A stretch of 64,000 nucleotides of DNA from positions 1 through 64,000 of the forward strand of contig NZ_JNJP01000007.1 in NCBI RefSeq assembly GCF_000701705.1. Direction: 5' to 3'. The number at the start of each line of letters is the position of its first letter. Positions within the stretch are counted from its first letter, which is position 1. The notes under the pieces are model-generated. The model saw nothing but the letters and a program-made list of their open reading frames with translations, searched no databases and was not told where the DNA came from. Of this stretch, positions 34,474 to 43,503 are shown one piece after another. The DNA comes from Bilophila wadsworthia ATCC 49260 (GTDB lineage Bacteria > Desulfobacterota > Desulfovibrionia > Desulfovibrionales > Desulfovibrionaceae). Made by a program: the position numbers and the translations under genes.

Positions 34474-34935
34474 CTACCACGTGCAAAACGGGCGACTCGC
34501 CAGCGCGGAATTGGCATACCGGCGGTCGCCCGTCACCTCTTCCCCAATCCAGCCGGGCCGCTCAAAGGCTTGCCCCTCGTCGGAAAGTTCGATTTCAGCG
34601 ACGACAAGCCCCGCGTTGTCCCCGAGGAACTCGTCGACTTCCCAGACAAAGCCCTGATAGGGGATTTTATAGCGGATCTTGTCGATGAGGGATGGCAGCG
34701 CCAGCGTGTCGAGCATCCTGTCGGCGTCCCCGCGCGGGATCTCGTACTCGAACTCCTCGCGGGAAAAGCCCCGTGTCTGCCTTTTGATGGTCAAAACGCC
34801 GCGTTCGCCTTCCGTACGCACGCGGACCGTGCACGGGTGCGTCTGCAAGTAGCCCTGCCGGAACCGCACGCCTTCGGCGAGCCCGCGCCATGCCTCGCTT
34901 TTGACAAGAAATTTTCGCTCGATTTCCACGTTCAT
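34474..34935 (-). CDS. CYTH-domain protein (triphosphate tunnel hydrolase family)
   Basis: 153 aa starting MNVEIERKFLV, the ExExK signature of CYTH proteins. It continues with the alternating charged strands of the tunnel fold: VRVRTEGERGVLTIKRQ, REEFEYEIP, IRYKIPY, WEVDEFLGDNAGLVVAEIEL. Small bacterial CYTH proteins are usually inorganic triphosphatases. Length is normal. It is monocistronic and converges on the response regulator. Confidence 0.88.
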   Translation of the reverse strand: MNVEIERKFLVKSEAWRGLAEGVRFRQGYLQTHPCTVRVRTEGERGVLTIKRQTRGFSREEFEYEIPRGDADRMLDTLALPSLIDKIRYKIPYQGFVWEVDEFLGDNAGLVVAEIELSDEGQAFERPGWIGEEVTGDRRYANSALASRPFCTW

Positions 34936-35227
34936 ATCATCCTCCCATACGGCCCAATGCCGTATGCTTCCCCTCTACCGCGTTTCGGCCCCGGCGTACA
35001 GGCGCGGCGTTTTCCACCGGAAACGCCTTCCGTATGCGGGACGTTTTCCGGGCTCCGGGTGCATGGGGAACACCCCGCCTCCCTTTCCGTTTGGGAATGC
35101 GTTTTTACAGCCGCTTGCGTAACAAGGCGAAACGGTGTACAGATACCGATTCCGTCATTGTTGACGCGCCCCTTTTTCCGGCCTGCCCTTCCGGTCTCGT
35201 CCGGCCAATCTCCATGAGGATACTTTC

Positions 35228-37078
35228 TTGAAAGATCTCGTTCGTAACGAAAAGCTTCGTAATATCGCCATCATTGCTCACGTTGACCACGGCAAGACCA
35301 CGCTCGTGGACGCACTCTTCCGCCAGAGCGGGATTTTCCGAAGCGACCAGCAGGTCGATGACCGTGTCATGGACAGCATGGATCTGGAACGGGAACGCGG
35401 CATCACCATCTCCGCCAAGAACTGTGCCGTGAGCTGGAACGGCGTGAAAATCAACATCATCGACACCCCCGGCCACGCCGACTTCGGCGGTGAGGTCGAG
35501 CGCGCCCTGTCCATGGCCGACGGCGCCATCCTGCTGGTCGACGCGGCGGAAGGCCCCCTGCCCCAGACCCGTTTCGTGCTCCGCAAGGCGCTGGAACGCG
35601 GCCTCAAGATCATCGTGGTCGTCAACAAGATCGACCGCAAGGACGCCCGCGCGCAGGAAGTGCTGAACGAAGTCTACGACCTGTTCATCGATCTCGACGC
35701 CACGGAAGAACAGCTTGAATTCCCGGTGCTCTACGCCATCGGCCGCGACGCCGTGGCCATGCGCGAACTGGACGCCCCCCGCGTGGACCTCTCCCCCCTC
35801 TTCGAAACCATCCTTGAAGTGGTCCCCGGCCCGTCCTACGATCCCGAGGAACCTTTCCAGATGCTGGTTTCGGACCTCGACTACTCCGAATACCTCGGCC
35901 GCCTCGCCGTGGGCCGCAGCCTGCACGGCACGGTGCGCTCCAACGAGGCGATGGTCTGCGTCAATGAAGCGGGCGTCCCCGTGCCCCTGCGCGTGACCCG
36001 CCTGCAAGCCTACGAGGGCCTGCGCCTCGTCGACATCACGGAAGCCATGCCCGGCGACATCGTCATCATCGCGGGCATGGACGACGTGGCCATCGGCGAC
36101 ACCATCTGCACCAAGGAAAACATCCGCGTGCTCCCGCGCCTCCGTGTTGACGAGCCCACCGTAGCCATGCGCTTTACCATCAATACCTCGCCTCTCGCCG
36201 GGCGCGAAGGCAAGAACGTCCAGTCCCGCAAGATCCGCGACCGCCTGCTCAAGGAAGCCCTCATCAACGTGGCCATCAAGATTGAGGAGCCCGACGAGAA
36301 GGACAGCTTCATCGTCAAGGGCCGCGGCGAGTTCCAGATGGCCATCCTCATCGAAACCATGCGCCGCGAAGACTTTGAACTCTGCGTGGGCCGCCCCGAA
36401 GTCATCTTCAAGCGGGACGAGAACGGGCAGCTCCTTGAGCCCATCGAGCAGCTTTACGTCGATTGCGACGAAAACTTCATGGGCGTCGTGACCGACAAGA
36501 TCGCGCAGCGCAAGGGCCGCATGGTCAACTGCGTGAACAACGGCACGGGCCGCGTCCGTCTGGAATTCTCGGTTCCGTCCCGCGGGCTCATCGGCTACCG
36601 CGACGAGTTCCTCACCGACACCAAGGGCACGGGCATCATGAACTCCCTGCTCGAGGGCTACGAGCCCCATCGCGGCGATTTCCCGAGCCGTTTCACGGGC
36701 TCCATCGTGTCCGACCGCGCCGGGAATGCCGTCGCCTACGCGCTCTTCAACCTTGAGCCGCGCGGCCAGCTTTTCGTGGTGCCGGGCGATCCCGTCTACG
36801 AAGGCATGATCGTCGGCGAGCACAACCGCGACAACGACATCGACGTGAACCCCACCAAGGAAAAGAAGCTCACCAACATGCGCGCATCCGGCAAGGACGA
36901 AGCCGTTGTCCTGACGCCCGTCCGCCCCATGACGCTGGAGCACGCCCTGCATTTCGTCCGTGAAGACGAGCTGGTCGAAGTGACCCCCCACTCCATCCGT
37001 CTGCGCAAAGCCGAGCTGAATGCGCTCAAGCGCTACCAGTCCGCCGGCAAGAAAAAGATCGCCAGCCCTGGGAAATAA
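35228..37078 (+). CDS. typA: Translational GTPase TypA/BipA
   Basis: 616-aa ribosome-associated GTPase involved in 50S assembly and stress. G1 is HVDHGKTTLVD, G2 RERGITI, G3 DTPGHADFGGEVER, G4 NKIDRKDAR. Domain II, an EF-G-like III/V pair and the BipA-specific C-terminal domain follow (NNGTGRVRLEFSVPSRGLIGYR, RASGKDEAVVLTPVR). The start is TTG at 35228: AGGATACT lies upstream and KDLVRNEKLRNIAIIAH is the conserved N-terminus, with no ATG available. Confidence 0.96.
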   Translation: MKDLVRNEKLRNIAIIAHVDHGKTTLVDALFRQSGIFRSDQQVDDRVMDSMDLERERGITISAKNCAVSWNGVKINIIDTPGHADFGGEVERALSMADGAILLVDAAEGPLPQTRFVLRKALERGLKIIVVVNKIDRKDARAQEVLNEVYDLFIDLDATEEQLEFPVLYAIGRDAVAMRELDAPRVDLSPLFETILEVVPGPSYDPEEPFQMLVSDLDYSEYLGRLAVGRSLHGTVRSNEAMVCVNEAGVPVPLRVTRLQAYEGLRLVDITEAMPGDIVIIAGMDDVAIGDTICTKENIRVLPRLRVDEPTVAMRFTINTSPLAGREGKNVQSRKIRDRLLKEALINVAIKIEEPDEKDSFIVKGRGEFQMAILIETMRREDFELCVGRPEVIFKRDENGQLLEPIEQLYVDCDENFMGVVTDKIAQRKGRMVNCVNNGTGRVRLEFSVPSRGLIGYRDEFLTDTKGTGIMNSLLEGYEPHRGDFPSRFTGSIVSDRAGNAVAYALFNLEPRGQLFVVPGDPVYEGMIVGEHNRDNDIDVNPTKEKKLTNMRASGKDEAVVLTPVRPMTLEHALHFVREDELVEVTPHSIRLRKAELNALKRYQSAGKKKIASPGK

Positions 37079-37087
37079 AGTTTAAGA

Positions 37088-37143
37088 TTGGAGAGGGGGA
37101 AGGGGAACCTTTCAGGAGAAAGGTTCCCCTTCCCCCTCTCCAA
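37088..37143 (+). terminator. typA terminator, G/C-rich palindrome
   Basis: A ~25-bp near-perfect stem (TTGGAGAGGGGGAAGGGG... with its complement) and a 5-6 base loop. A third partial copy of the arm and CAAAGACTTTCGCG follow. Confidence 0.8.
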
Positions 37144-37217
37144 ACCTCTCCCCCTTCCTCTCCAAAGACTTTCGCGTTTATCGAATCCCTGTTCAAATGT
37201 GTTGCCGTAACAGGCAA

Positions 37218-37252
37218 GAAAGCCCGTGCTGGTCTGTTCCGCACGGGCTTTC
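37218..37252. terminator. Second hairpin between typA and the membrane-protein gene
   Basis: GAAAGCCCGTGC (37218-37229) pairs perfectly with GCACGGGCTTTC (37241-37252). It probably serves the convergent minus-strand gene ending at 37342. Confidence 0.65.
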
Positions 37253-37341
37253 TCATTCTCGTAAGTGGATGATCTGCGTAGTTGATGGGAGAAGACGGAC
37301 GGGGCCTCTTGCGGGGAAGAGTAAAGGCTCTTCCCGGCCCG

Positions 37342-38313
37342 CTACAGCAGTACGAGGACGCCGCTGTTGGCGATGGCGACGACCAGAAGCAGGAGGGAGA
37401 AGATCATGCCGATCTTATGGCGCATCGGCGTCGCGCTCCGGGCGATGACGGTCCAGATGATGGAGGGGATGAGCAGCGCCGCAAACAACGCTGTGACGAA
37501 CAGGAGCGCCCCCTGATTTTCAAGCGTCAGCAGATCCTGCGTTTGCAACATGAAGCACAGCACGCCCGCCATGATCAGAGAGAACCAGCCGCCCCACGCG
37601 GCCCACTCGCCGCACCAGTTGGCCGCGAAGACGTAGTAGTCGCGCCCGAAATCGTCGATCTTCCGCCGGACGAGAAGCCAGAACAGCCCCAGAGCCCCTG
37701 CAGAGGCGACCTCAAGGAAGTGGATCAGCCCAAAGTACAGCCAGAAAGGATCACTGGCGGAAGGCAACAGGAGATCGATCAGCGTCTGAAGATCGTTCTC
37801 TTGCGGCAGCTCCGTGCCCTGCAAGGCCACGCGGCCCAGAATAAGCCCGATGATGGGGAGGCAGGCAAGGCTGCTTCCGGTCAGGAACGCGAGGAAACCG
37901 TGCAGCACGGGCCAGCCGCGCAGCGGCTTCCACGCCGCCACCACGACGGTCCAGAGGATGGTGCCGCCAAGCAGAAGGCCCGCCGAAAGGTACAGGCCCG
38001 CCTGATACAGCGGGGGGAACGTCTCGTAGGGGACGACCTTGGACAGCCCGAGGCCCACGAAGCACACAAGGAAAAGCCAGTTCAGAAAATTGGCGAACCG
38101 CGCCTGCTGGCGGGAACAGCGCTCCAGCAGGCTCCTCCTGCCGAAATGGGCGCGGATCAGTCCGTAGAGCACCACAAAAGGCAAAACGACAGCCGCGAGA
38201 TATAAGCATACCGGCACGGCGAACAGCACAAGCTGGCCCCATGCTTCGATGAGGCCCGGCGGCAAGGCGGGCAACAGTTCGGACAAACGCTCCAGTACAG
38301 ACATCGATTCCAT
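37342..38313 (-). CDS. Polytopic membrane protein of unknown function
   Basis: 323 aa with about eight hydrophobic segments, including VLFAVPVCLYLAAVVLPFVVL, FLVCFVGLGLSKVV, GLYLSAGLLLGGTILWTVVV and IIGLILG, and a last one at the C-terminus (IFSLLLLVVAIANSGVLVLL). A soluble loop (TELPQENDLQTLIDLL) lies mid-protein. No transporter signature is recognised. GAGG lies ~7 bases before the ATG. It is monocistronic. Possible roles include a respiratory-chain membrane anchor; this is not supported by motifs. Confidence 0.7.
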   Translation of the reverse strand: MESMSVLERLSELLPALPPGLIEAWGQLVLFAVPVCLYLAAVVLPFVVLYGLIRAHFGRRSLLERCSRQQARFANFLNWLFLVCFVGLGLSKVVPYETFPPLYQAGLYLSAGLLLGGTILWTVVVAAWKPLRGWPVLHGFLAFLTGSSLACLPIIGLILGRVALQGTELPQENDLQTLIDLLLPSASDPFWLYFGLIHFLEVASAGALGLFWLLVRRKIDDFGRDYYVFAANWCGEWAAWGGWFSLIMAGVLCFMLQTQDLLTLENQGALLFVTALFAALLIPSIIWTVIARSATPMRHKIGMIFSLLLLVVAIANSGVLVLL

Positions 38314-38727
38314 GCCATTTCCTCATTACAGGGCAGAAAGTGAAGCGCCCTCCGCCGCATCCCGCTGGCAAACGGAACGCCCGTCGGAGGCACGCGCAAC
38401 GATTCAGGCATCAACATGGGGTCACCAATACCAAAAGTAAACCCTGTTCGTACACTTTTTTTACGCATCTAAGGGCGTATTCCGGAAATAGTCATTCGAA
38501 ACCGGAAGCTAGCCCATGCAAAAAGGCTTCCATTTTCCGAAAAAATCTTGAATCCCCTAGCAGAGCGATTGCTAACGGCCCTGATTTAGGCGATACTGTC
38601 AGACCCGCAGGAGCTCTCCGCATCTGCAAGCTGGGAACGGAGCAGGAGAAAATCCATACCGGGCCAGTCGCCCGGCGACGGGCAGCGCGCCGCTCCGAAG
38701 CCTACAAATCATGCATGAGGTACAACG
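38314..38727 (+). promoter_or_regulatory. Leader/promoter region of the carboxylase operon
   Basis: No gene in 414 bases. Candidate sigma-70 boxes: TTGAAT (38548) with GCTAAC (38571), and TTGCTA (38569) with GATACT (38592), each at a 17-base spacing. An inverted repeat CTAGCA-N7-TGCTAA (38557-38575) overlaps both and could be an operator. A GGAAGC/GCTTCC hairpin lies near 38502-38531. Confidence 0.35.
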
Positions 38728-40143
38728 GTGGAGAAAACAGAACATAAAGTCCTCGTAGCCAACCGAGGAGAAATCGCCGTGCGCATCGTTCAGGCCTGCC
38801 GTAAACTGGGCCTGGAATTCGTTTGCGTGCATACGGCCGAGGACATCCATTCCGGTCACGTACGCATCGCCAAAGAACTTGGTGGGGAAAAATCCCTCTA
38901 TCAGGTGTCCTCCTATCACGACGCCAACGAAATCCTGTCCGTCGCCGACGACGCCGGCGCCACGGCCATTCACCCCGGCTACGGCTTCTTCGCGGAAGAC
39001 TTCCGCTTCGCCCGCCGGGTCACTACCAGAGAACGCAAGCTGATCTTCATCGGCCCCTCATGGCGGGTCATCCGGGAGCTCGGCGATAAAATCAATACCA
39101 AACGCCTTGCCCGCAGCCTCGGCGTGCCCACGGTTCCCGGTTCCGACCGCCCCATTTACGACGAAATGGAAGCCGAAAAAATCGCCAGGAGCCTTTACGA
39201 CTTCCAGCTCCAGCAGGGCATCACCCGCCCGCTGGTCCTCGTCAAGGCTTCCGCGGGCGGCGGCGGCATGGGCATTGAGGAAGTGTACGACATCGATCAG
39301 TTCCGCTCCGTGTACCGGCGTATCCGCAACTACGCGCTCCGCCAGTTCAAGGACGAAGGCGTACTCATCGAACAGCGCATCTGCGGCTTCAACCACCTTG
39401 AAGTGCAGATCGTCTCCGACCGGAGCGGCAAAAACCCGGTCCACTTCGGCACCCGCAATTGCTCGATCCAGTCCACCGGCCTCCAGAAGCGTATCGAAGT
39501 CGCGCCCGGTTTCGACTCCTCGTCCATCGAATACGATTTCGACGCGGACAAGCTGCTGGAAGACATCACCCGCCACTCCCTCGCGCTGGCCCGCAAGGTC
39601 GGTTACGACAACGTGGGCACGTGGGAATGGATCGTCACCAAGGACGGCAGCCCCTTCCTTATGGAAGTGAACACCCGCATTCAGGTGGAAAACGGCGTCT
39701 CCGCCCGCATTTCCAAGGTCAAGGGACAGGGCGACGTCGACATCATCGCCGAGCAGATCCGCATCGGCCTCGGCGAACCCCTCGGCTATACGCAGGAAGA
39801 CATCACCTTTGAAGGCGTGGGCATCGAATACCGCCTCATCGCCGAAGATCCCGACAACCGCTTCACGCCGTGGGTCGGCCGTATCGACGCCTTCGGCTGG
39901 CCGAGCCATCCCTGGCTCAAGATGCACACGCACGTGCCCACGGACGAGTCGTACGAAATCCCCACGGAATTCGACCCGAACCTCGCGCTTGCCATCATCT
40001 GGGGCGAAAACCTCGAACAGGCCAAGGAACGTGGTATGCAGTTCCTCGACGAGCTGACCCTGCAGGGTGAGAACCAGTCCGGCGAACTGAAGTCCAACGT
40101 CAACTTCCTCCGGGCCAATACGGGCCGCATTCTCCGCTTCTAG
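38728..40143 (+). CDS. accC: Biotin carboxylase subunit of an acyl-CoA carboxylase
   Basis: 471 aa, ATP-grasp enzyme that carboxylates biotin with bicarbonate. The N-terminal KVLVANRGEIAVRI, the Gly-rich ATP loop KASAGGGGMGIEE, LEVQIVSD and the active-site stretch FLMEVNTRIQVENGVSARI are visible. The usual His of QVEH is Asn here. The C-terminal closing domain includes LRANTGRILRF. The start is GTG 38728 after GAGG. It ends in TAG at 40141-40143, in frame with the next gene (start 40162) and with no other stop between. First gene of the carboxylase operon. Confidence 0.9.
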   Translation: MEKTEHKVLVANRGEIAVRIVQACRKLGLEFVCVHTAEDIHSGHVRIAKELGGEKSLYQVSSYHDANEILSVADDAGATAIHPGYGFFAEDFRFARRVTTRERKLIFIGPSWRVIRELGDKINTKRLARSLGVPTVPGSDRPIYDEMEAEKIARSLYDFQLQQGITRPLVLVKASAGGGGMGIEEVYDIDQFRSVYRRIRNYALRQFKDEGVLIEQRICGFNHLEVQIVSDRSGKNPVHFGTRNCSIQSTGLQKRIEVAPGFDSSSIEYDFDADKLLEDITRHSLALARKVGYDNVGTWEWIVTKDGSPFLMEVNTRIQVENGVSARISKVKGQGDVDIIAEQIRIGLGEPLGYTQEDITFEGVGIEYRLIAEDPDNRFTPWVGRIDAFGWPSHPWLKMHTHVPTDESYEIPTEFDPNLALAIIWGENLEQAKERGMQFLDELTLQGENQSGELKSNVNFLRANTGRILRF

Positions 40144-40161
40144 CGGATTACTGGATACAGC

Positions 40162-42411
40162 ATGGATATCGAAAAAAGAGCACATCATCTGAGCGAACGC
40201 CTCAATTATATCCGGGATATCTTTGACGGCAAGCACCCGGAAGACATCGAGCTGCTGCACAACCGCCTGAACGAATTCTTCCGCCGCGCCACGGAGGGCA
40301 TCCAGTCCGATCCGGACGCGGAGCTCACCACGCTGGAAGAACTGTTCACGTTCATGGAGCGCAAGCTGGAAACGAAGATCCAGCCTATGGACAAGGTGCG
40401 CATCGTCCGCCACCCGCAGCGTATCTGCCTGCGTGACATCCTTGAGAACGTGTACGACAACTTCACGGAAATCGGCGGTCAGGAAGAGCACAGCATCGAT
40501 CCGAGTATGCTCATCGCCCGCGCCACCATCACCCGCCGCCGCGGCAAGAAGACCTACAACCAGCTCATCATGGTCATCGGCCAGGAAAAAGGCCACGGCG
40601 AGGAATTCCGCAACGGCGGCTCCGTCAAGCCGTGGGGCAACTCCAAAGCCCTCCAGTACATGAAGGTCGCGGAAACCGAAGGCATCCCGATCCATACCTA
40701 TGTCTTCACGCCCGGCTCCTTCCCCATCGAGGACACGCCCGGCGCGGCGCAGCAGATTGCGAAAAACCTCTATGAAATGGCCGGGCTCACCGTGCCTATG
40801 GTCGCCGTGTTCTCCGAAGGCGGTTCCGGCGGCGCCGAAGCCATTTCGCTGGCGGACCGCCGCCTCATGCTCTCGCACGGCTACTACTCGGTCATTTCCC
40901 CCGAAGGCGCTGCGGCCATCGAAGGCCGCCTGAAGCCCGGCCAGCGCGCCACCCCCGAGCTCATCGAGCGCTGCGCCACCCAGCTGCACATCACCGCCGA
41001 GGACAACCTCCAGTTCGGCTATATCGACAGGGTCATTCAGGAACCCAGCCTCGGCGCGCGCCCGTACCATTACGACTTCTTCCGCACCTTGCGGCAGGAA
41101 ATCATCCGGGCCACCGACGAGACCGTCCTGTCCGTGCGCTCGGGCATGTTCCGCGGCGCGCTGCTCCGCCGCATGAGCCGCGACGACATCAACCTCGACG
41201 AGATGTATATCCGCTGGCACCTCAGCCAGGGAGCCCGCGAGCGCCTTGTCCTGCGCCGCCAGAAAAAATTCCTCCGCCTCTCGCGCGGGGCCTACATCGA
41301 CCGCCGCCCCTTCCTCAACAAGATGCGCAACAGTATGCGCGAGTCGTGGGGCAACATCTCCGCCCGCATCAAATATGCGCTCATCACCAAGCATCAGCGC
41401 AAATTCGCCTATCTGATGGACGAAATGACGTCCGAGATGCACCTGCTGAAGCGCCGCCTGACCGCGCCCTTCTGCCGCATCCCGCGAGATCAGCGCCCCT
41501 CCATCGAACCGGAAACCGTGCGCAACCTGACCACGCTTTCCGACTGGGACGAGGAAAGCGAATCCCGCAAGGGCAAATGGACGTACATCAGCCCCCGCGC
41601 CAAGGAAGACCGCGCCATCACCTGCCCGAATGCCGGCACGCATGGCTGCCTCGACCTGTGGTCCCCGGATCTGTACGGCGAATTCGCGGGCGTCTGCACG
41701 TGGTGCGGCCACCACTTCCCGATGGAATACCAGTGGTTCGTCAAAAACGTGTTCGACGAGGATTCCGTCCGCGAATTCAACGGCGAAGTGGAAGCCACCA
41801 ACCCCTTGCAGTTTGAAGGTTTCGACGCCCGCCTCGCCGAAGCGCGGGAACGTACCAAGCTCAAGAGCGGCTGCATCACCTTCGAAGCCAAGCTGGACGG
41901 CACCAAGATGATCGTCGCCCTGTTCGCGGGCACTTTCCGCGGCGGCTCCGTCGGTTCCGCCGAAGGCACCAAATTTGTGGAAGCCGCGGAACTGGCCATG
42001 AAGAAGCGCTACCCGCTTCTCGCCTATGTGCACGGCACGGCGGGCATCCGCATTCAGGAAGGCACACACGGCGTCATCCAGATGCCCCGCTGCACGGTGG
42101 CGGTGCGCCGCTACATCAATGCCGGGGGCCTGTATACGGTCCTGTACGACACCAATTCCTACGCCGGGCCGGTGGCGAGCTTCCTCGGCTGCTCGCCCTA
42201 CCAGTACGCCATGCGCTCCTCGAACCTCGGGTTCGCCGGACGCGGCGTCATCAAGGAAACCACGGGCATAGACATCGAGCCCCACTACCACAGCGCATAT
42301 AAGGCACTGGCGCGGGGGCACATTCAGGGTGTATGGGATCGCCGTGAGGCGCGCGCCAATCTGAAGCAGGTCCTGCTGACGATGGGCGGCCGCAACCTTT
42401 ACTACCGTTAA
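40162..42411 (+). CDS. Fused acyl-CoA carboxyltransferase, alpha-like then beta-like
   Basis: 749 aa. The N-terminal half is AccA-like: QEKGHGEEFRNGGSVKPWG, FPIEDTPGAAQQ, FSEGGSGGAEAISLADR, YYSVISPEGAAAI. The C-terminal half is AccD-like, with a Cys/His zinc ribbon (ITCPNAGTHGC to CTWCGHHFP) and a crotonase domain (GCITFEAKLDG, FRGGSVGSAEGTKF, AGPVASFLGCSPY). It transfers the carboxyl from biotin to an acyl-CoA, most likely acetyl-CoA. The subunit order alpha-beta is the reverse of most eukaryotic-type fusions. A central linker of ~120 basic residues is unusual. It lies 18 bases after the accC stop. Confidence 0.88.
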   Translation: MDIEKRAHHLSERLNYIRDIFDGKHPEDIELLHNRLNEFFRRATEGIQSDPDAELTTLEELFTFMERKLETKIQPMDKVRIVRHPQRICLRDILENVYDNFTEIGGQEEHSIDPSMLIARATITRRRGKKTYNQLIMVIGQEKGHGEEFRNGGSVKPWGNSKALQYMKVAETEGIPIHTYVFTPGSFPIEDTPGAAQQIAKNLYEMAGLTVPMVAVFSEGGSGGAEAISLADRRLMLSHGYYSVISPEGAAAIEGRLKPGQRATPELIERCATQLHITAEDNLQFGYIDRVIQEPSLGARPYHYDFFRTLRQEIIRATDETVLSVRSGMFRGALLRRMSRDDINLDEMYIRWHLSQGARERLVLRRQKKFLRLSRGAYIDRRPFLNKMRNSMRESWGNISARIKYALITKHQRKFAYLMDEMTSEMHLLKRRLTAPFCRIPRDQRPSIEPETVRNLTTLSDWDEESESRKGKWTYISPRAKEDRAITCPNAGTHGCLDLWSPDLYGEFAGVCTWCGHHFPMEYQWFVKNVFDEDSVREFNGEVEATNPLQFEGFDARLAEARERTKLKSGCITFEAKLDGTKMIVALFAGTFRGGSVGSAEGTKFVEAAELAMKKRYPLLAYVHGTAGIRIQEGTHGVIQMPRCTVAVRRYINAGGLYTVLYDTNSYAGPVASFLGCSPYQYAMRSSNLGFAGRGVIKETTGIDIEPHYHSAYKALARGHIQGVWDRREARANLKQVLLTMGGRNLYYR

Positions 42412-42483
42412 CCGCCGTGGGGCTTCGGGGCCGGGGATTCCCGGTCCCCCGCCTTTCCCCTTTGCAAGAAGAGAGTCAACAGC

Positions 42484-43134
42484 ATGTTAGATGTCACAAG
42501 CCTTCTCGAAGAAATCAAGGCTTCCCCTTTTGAGGAACAGGAAATCGTCGCTCCGCATACCGGTGTGGTGACCTTCGGTTCGCTCAAACTGGGAGACAAG
42601 GTCATCGGCCCGAACGGCACATGGAAGGAACGGCCCGGAACGCTCATCGCCACCATCACGCGCGAACGCAACCCAAAGCCGCTCAACGCGGTCCAGAAGG
42701 GCGAAGTCTGCGCCATCCATAGCGAACTGGAAGGGACATACGTGCAGGCGGGCACCCCGCTCGCCACCATCCGCCACTTCCTGTCCAAGGACGAGGTGCT
42801 GCGCATCCTGCTCAAGCAGGCGCTCAACCTTTTTGTGGCTCCCGAGCGGGCCAAGTATTATTTCGTCCCCCAGATCGACACCAAGATCAAGGTGTCGGGC
42901 TGCCGTTCCGTCTCCGTCTACGAAGGCATGGAACTCTTCATCGTTTCCCGGATGAAGCGGGAAATGCCGCTGTACTACACCGGCCCGGACGGGCTCATCT
43001 ATACGGTATATTTCGAGCACAATGAAAACGTGGATGCGGGAAGCCCGCTGATCGGCGTCTGCCCCCCGGATCAGCTCCAGCAGATCGAAGAAGTCGTGCT
43101 GAAAGTCCAGACCGAATGGCAGGAGCAGGAATAA
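42484..43134 (+). CDS. Biotinyl/lipoyl-domain protein of the carboxylase operon (degenerate biotin motif)
   Basis: 216 aa with two barrel-like repeats. The first (~20-95: VAPHTGVVTFGSLKLGDKV, HSELEGTYVQAGTPLATI) lacks a biotin lysine in an AMKM context. The second (~145-192: YEGMELFIVSRMKREMPLYY, VYFEHNENVDAGSPLIGV) lines up with biotin carrier domains, with SRMKRE in place of EAMKME, keeping K158. It probably carries the biotin for the adjacent carboxylase. The operon position, 72 bases after the carboxyltransferase, supports this. Whether BirA accepts the altered motif is not known. Confidence 0.75.
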   Translation: MLDVTSLLEEIKASPFEEQEIVAPHTGVVTFGSLKLGDKVIGPNGTWKERPGTLIATITRERNPKPLNAVQKGEVCAIHSELEGTYVQAGTPLATIRHFLSKDEVLRILLKQALNLFVAPERAKYYFVPQIDTKIKVSGCRSVSVYEGMELFIVSRMKREMPLYYTGPDGLIYTVYFEHNENVDAGSPLIGVCPPDQLQQIEEVVLKVQTEWQEQE

Positions 43135-43135
43135 C

Positions 43136-43480
43136 ATGGGCAAACTCCTCCAGATCCGCGTCAGCGCATGGACGTACCGCGAAGAGGACGTCGTCCGGGC
43201 ATGGCCCGCTCTGACGGCCTTGGCATGGCCCCGCCCCCAGTACCCGGACGAGAAACGCGGCGTGCTGGAACTGGTGACGGCGCTGGAAAACGGCCTTTCG
43301 TTCGAAGACTGGCCCCAAGCCGTCGCCGAGGGCCTTCGGGAAGGCATCGGGCGCGCCGCCGCCGTCAAAAAGGATCTGGAGGAAGCGCTTTTCCAGTGGG
43401 AACCGCGCAAGGCCAACGAGCTGAGCGAAACGCTGGAAGAGGAACTTGCCACATTGAACGAACGGGCGCCCAAGCCCTAG
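43136..43480 (+). CDS. Small protein of the carboxylase operon, unknown function
   Basis: 114 aa starting 1 base after the biotinyl-protein stop, so translationally coupled. It contains WTYREEDVVRAWPALTALAW and PQYPDEKRGVLELVTALENG, then a helical acidic C-terminus (KANELSETLEEELATL). No recognised domain, signal or membrane segment. Its constant coupling would fit an accessory or assembly factor of the carboxylase. It ends in TAG. Confidence 0.65.
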   Translation: MGKLLQIRVSAWTYREEDVVRAWPALTALAWPRPQYPDEKRGVLELVTALENGLSFEDWPQAVAEGLREGIGRAAAVKKDLEEALFQWEPRKANELSETLEEELATLNERAPKP

Positions 43481-43503
43481 AGGGCGTCCTGCAAGGAGTT
43501 ACT

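Noticed and set aside
37085..37260. Small RNA gene between typA and the membrane-protein gene
   Set aside because: Two hairpins are well explained as terminators of convergent genes; no promoter is visible.
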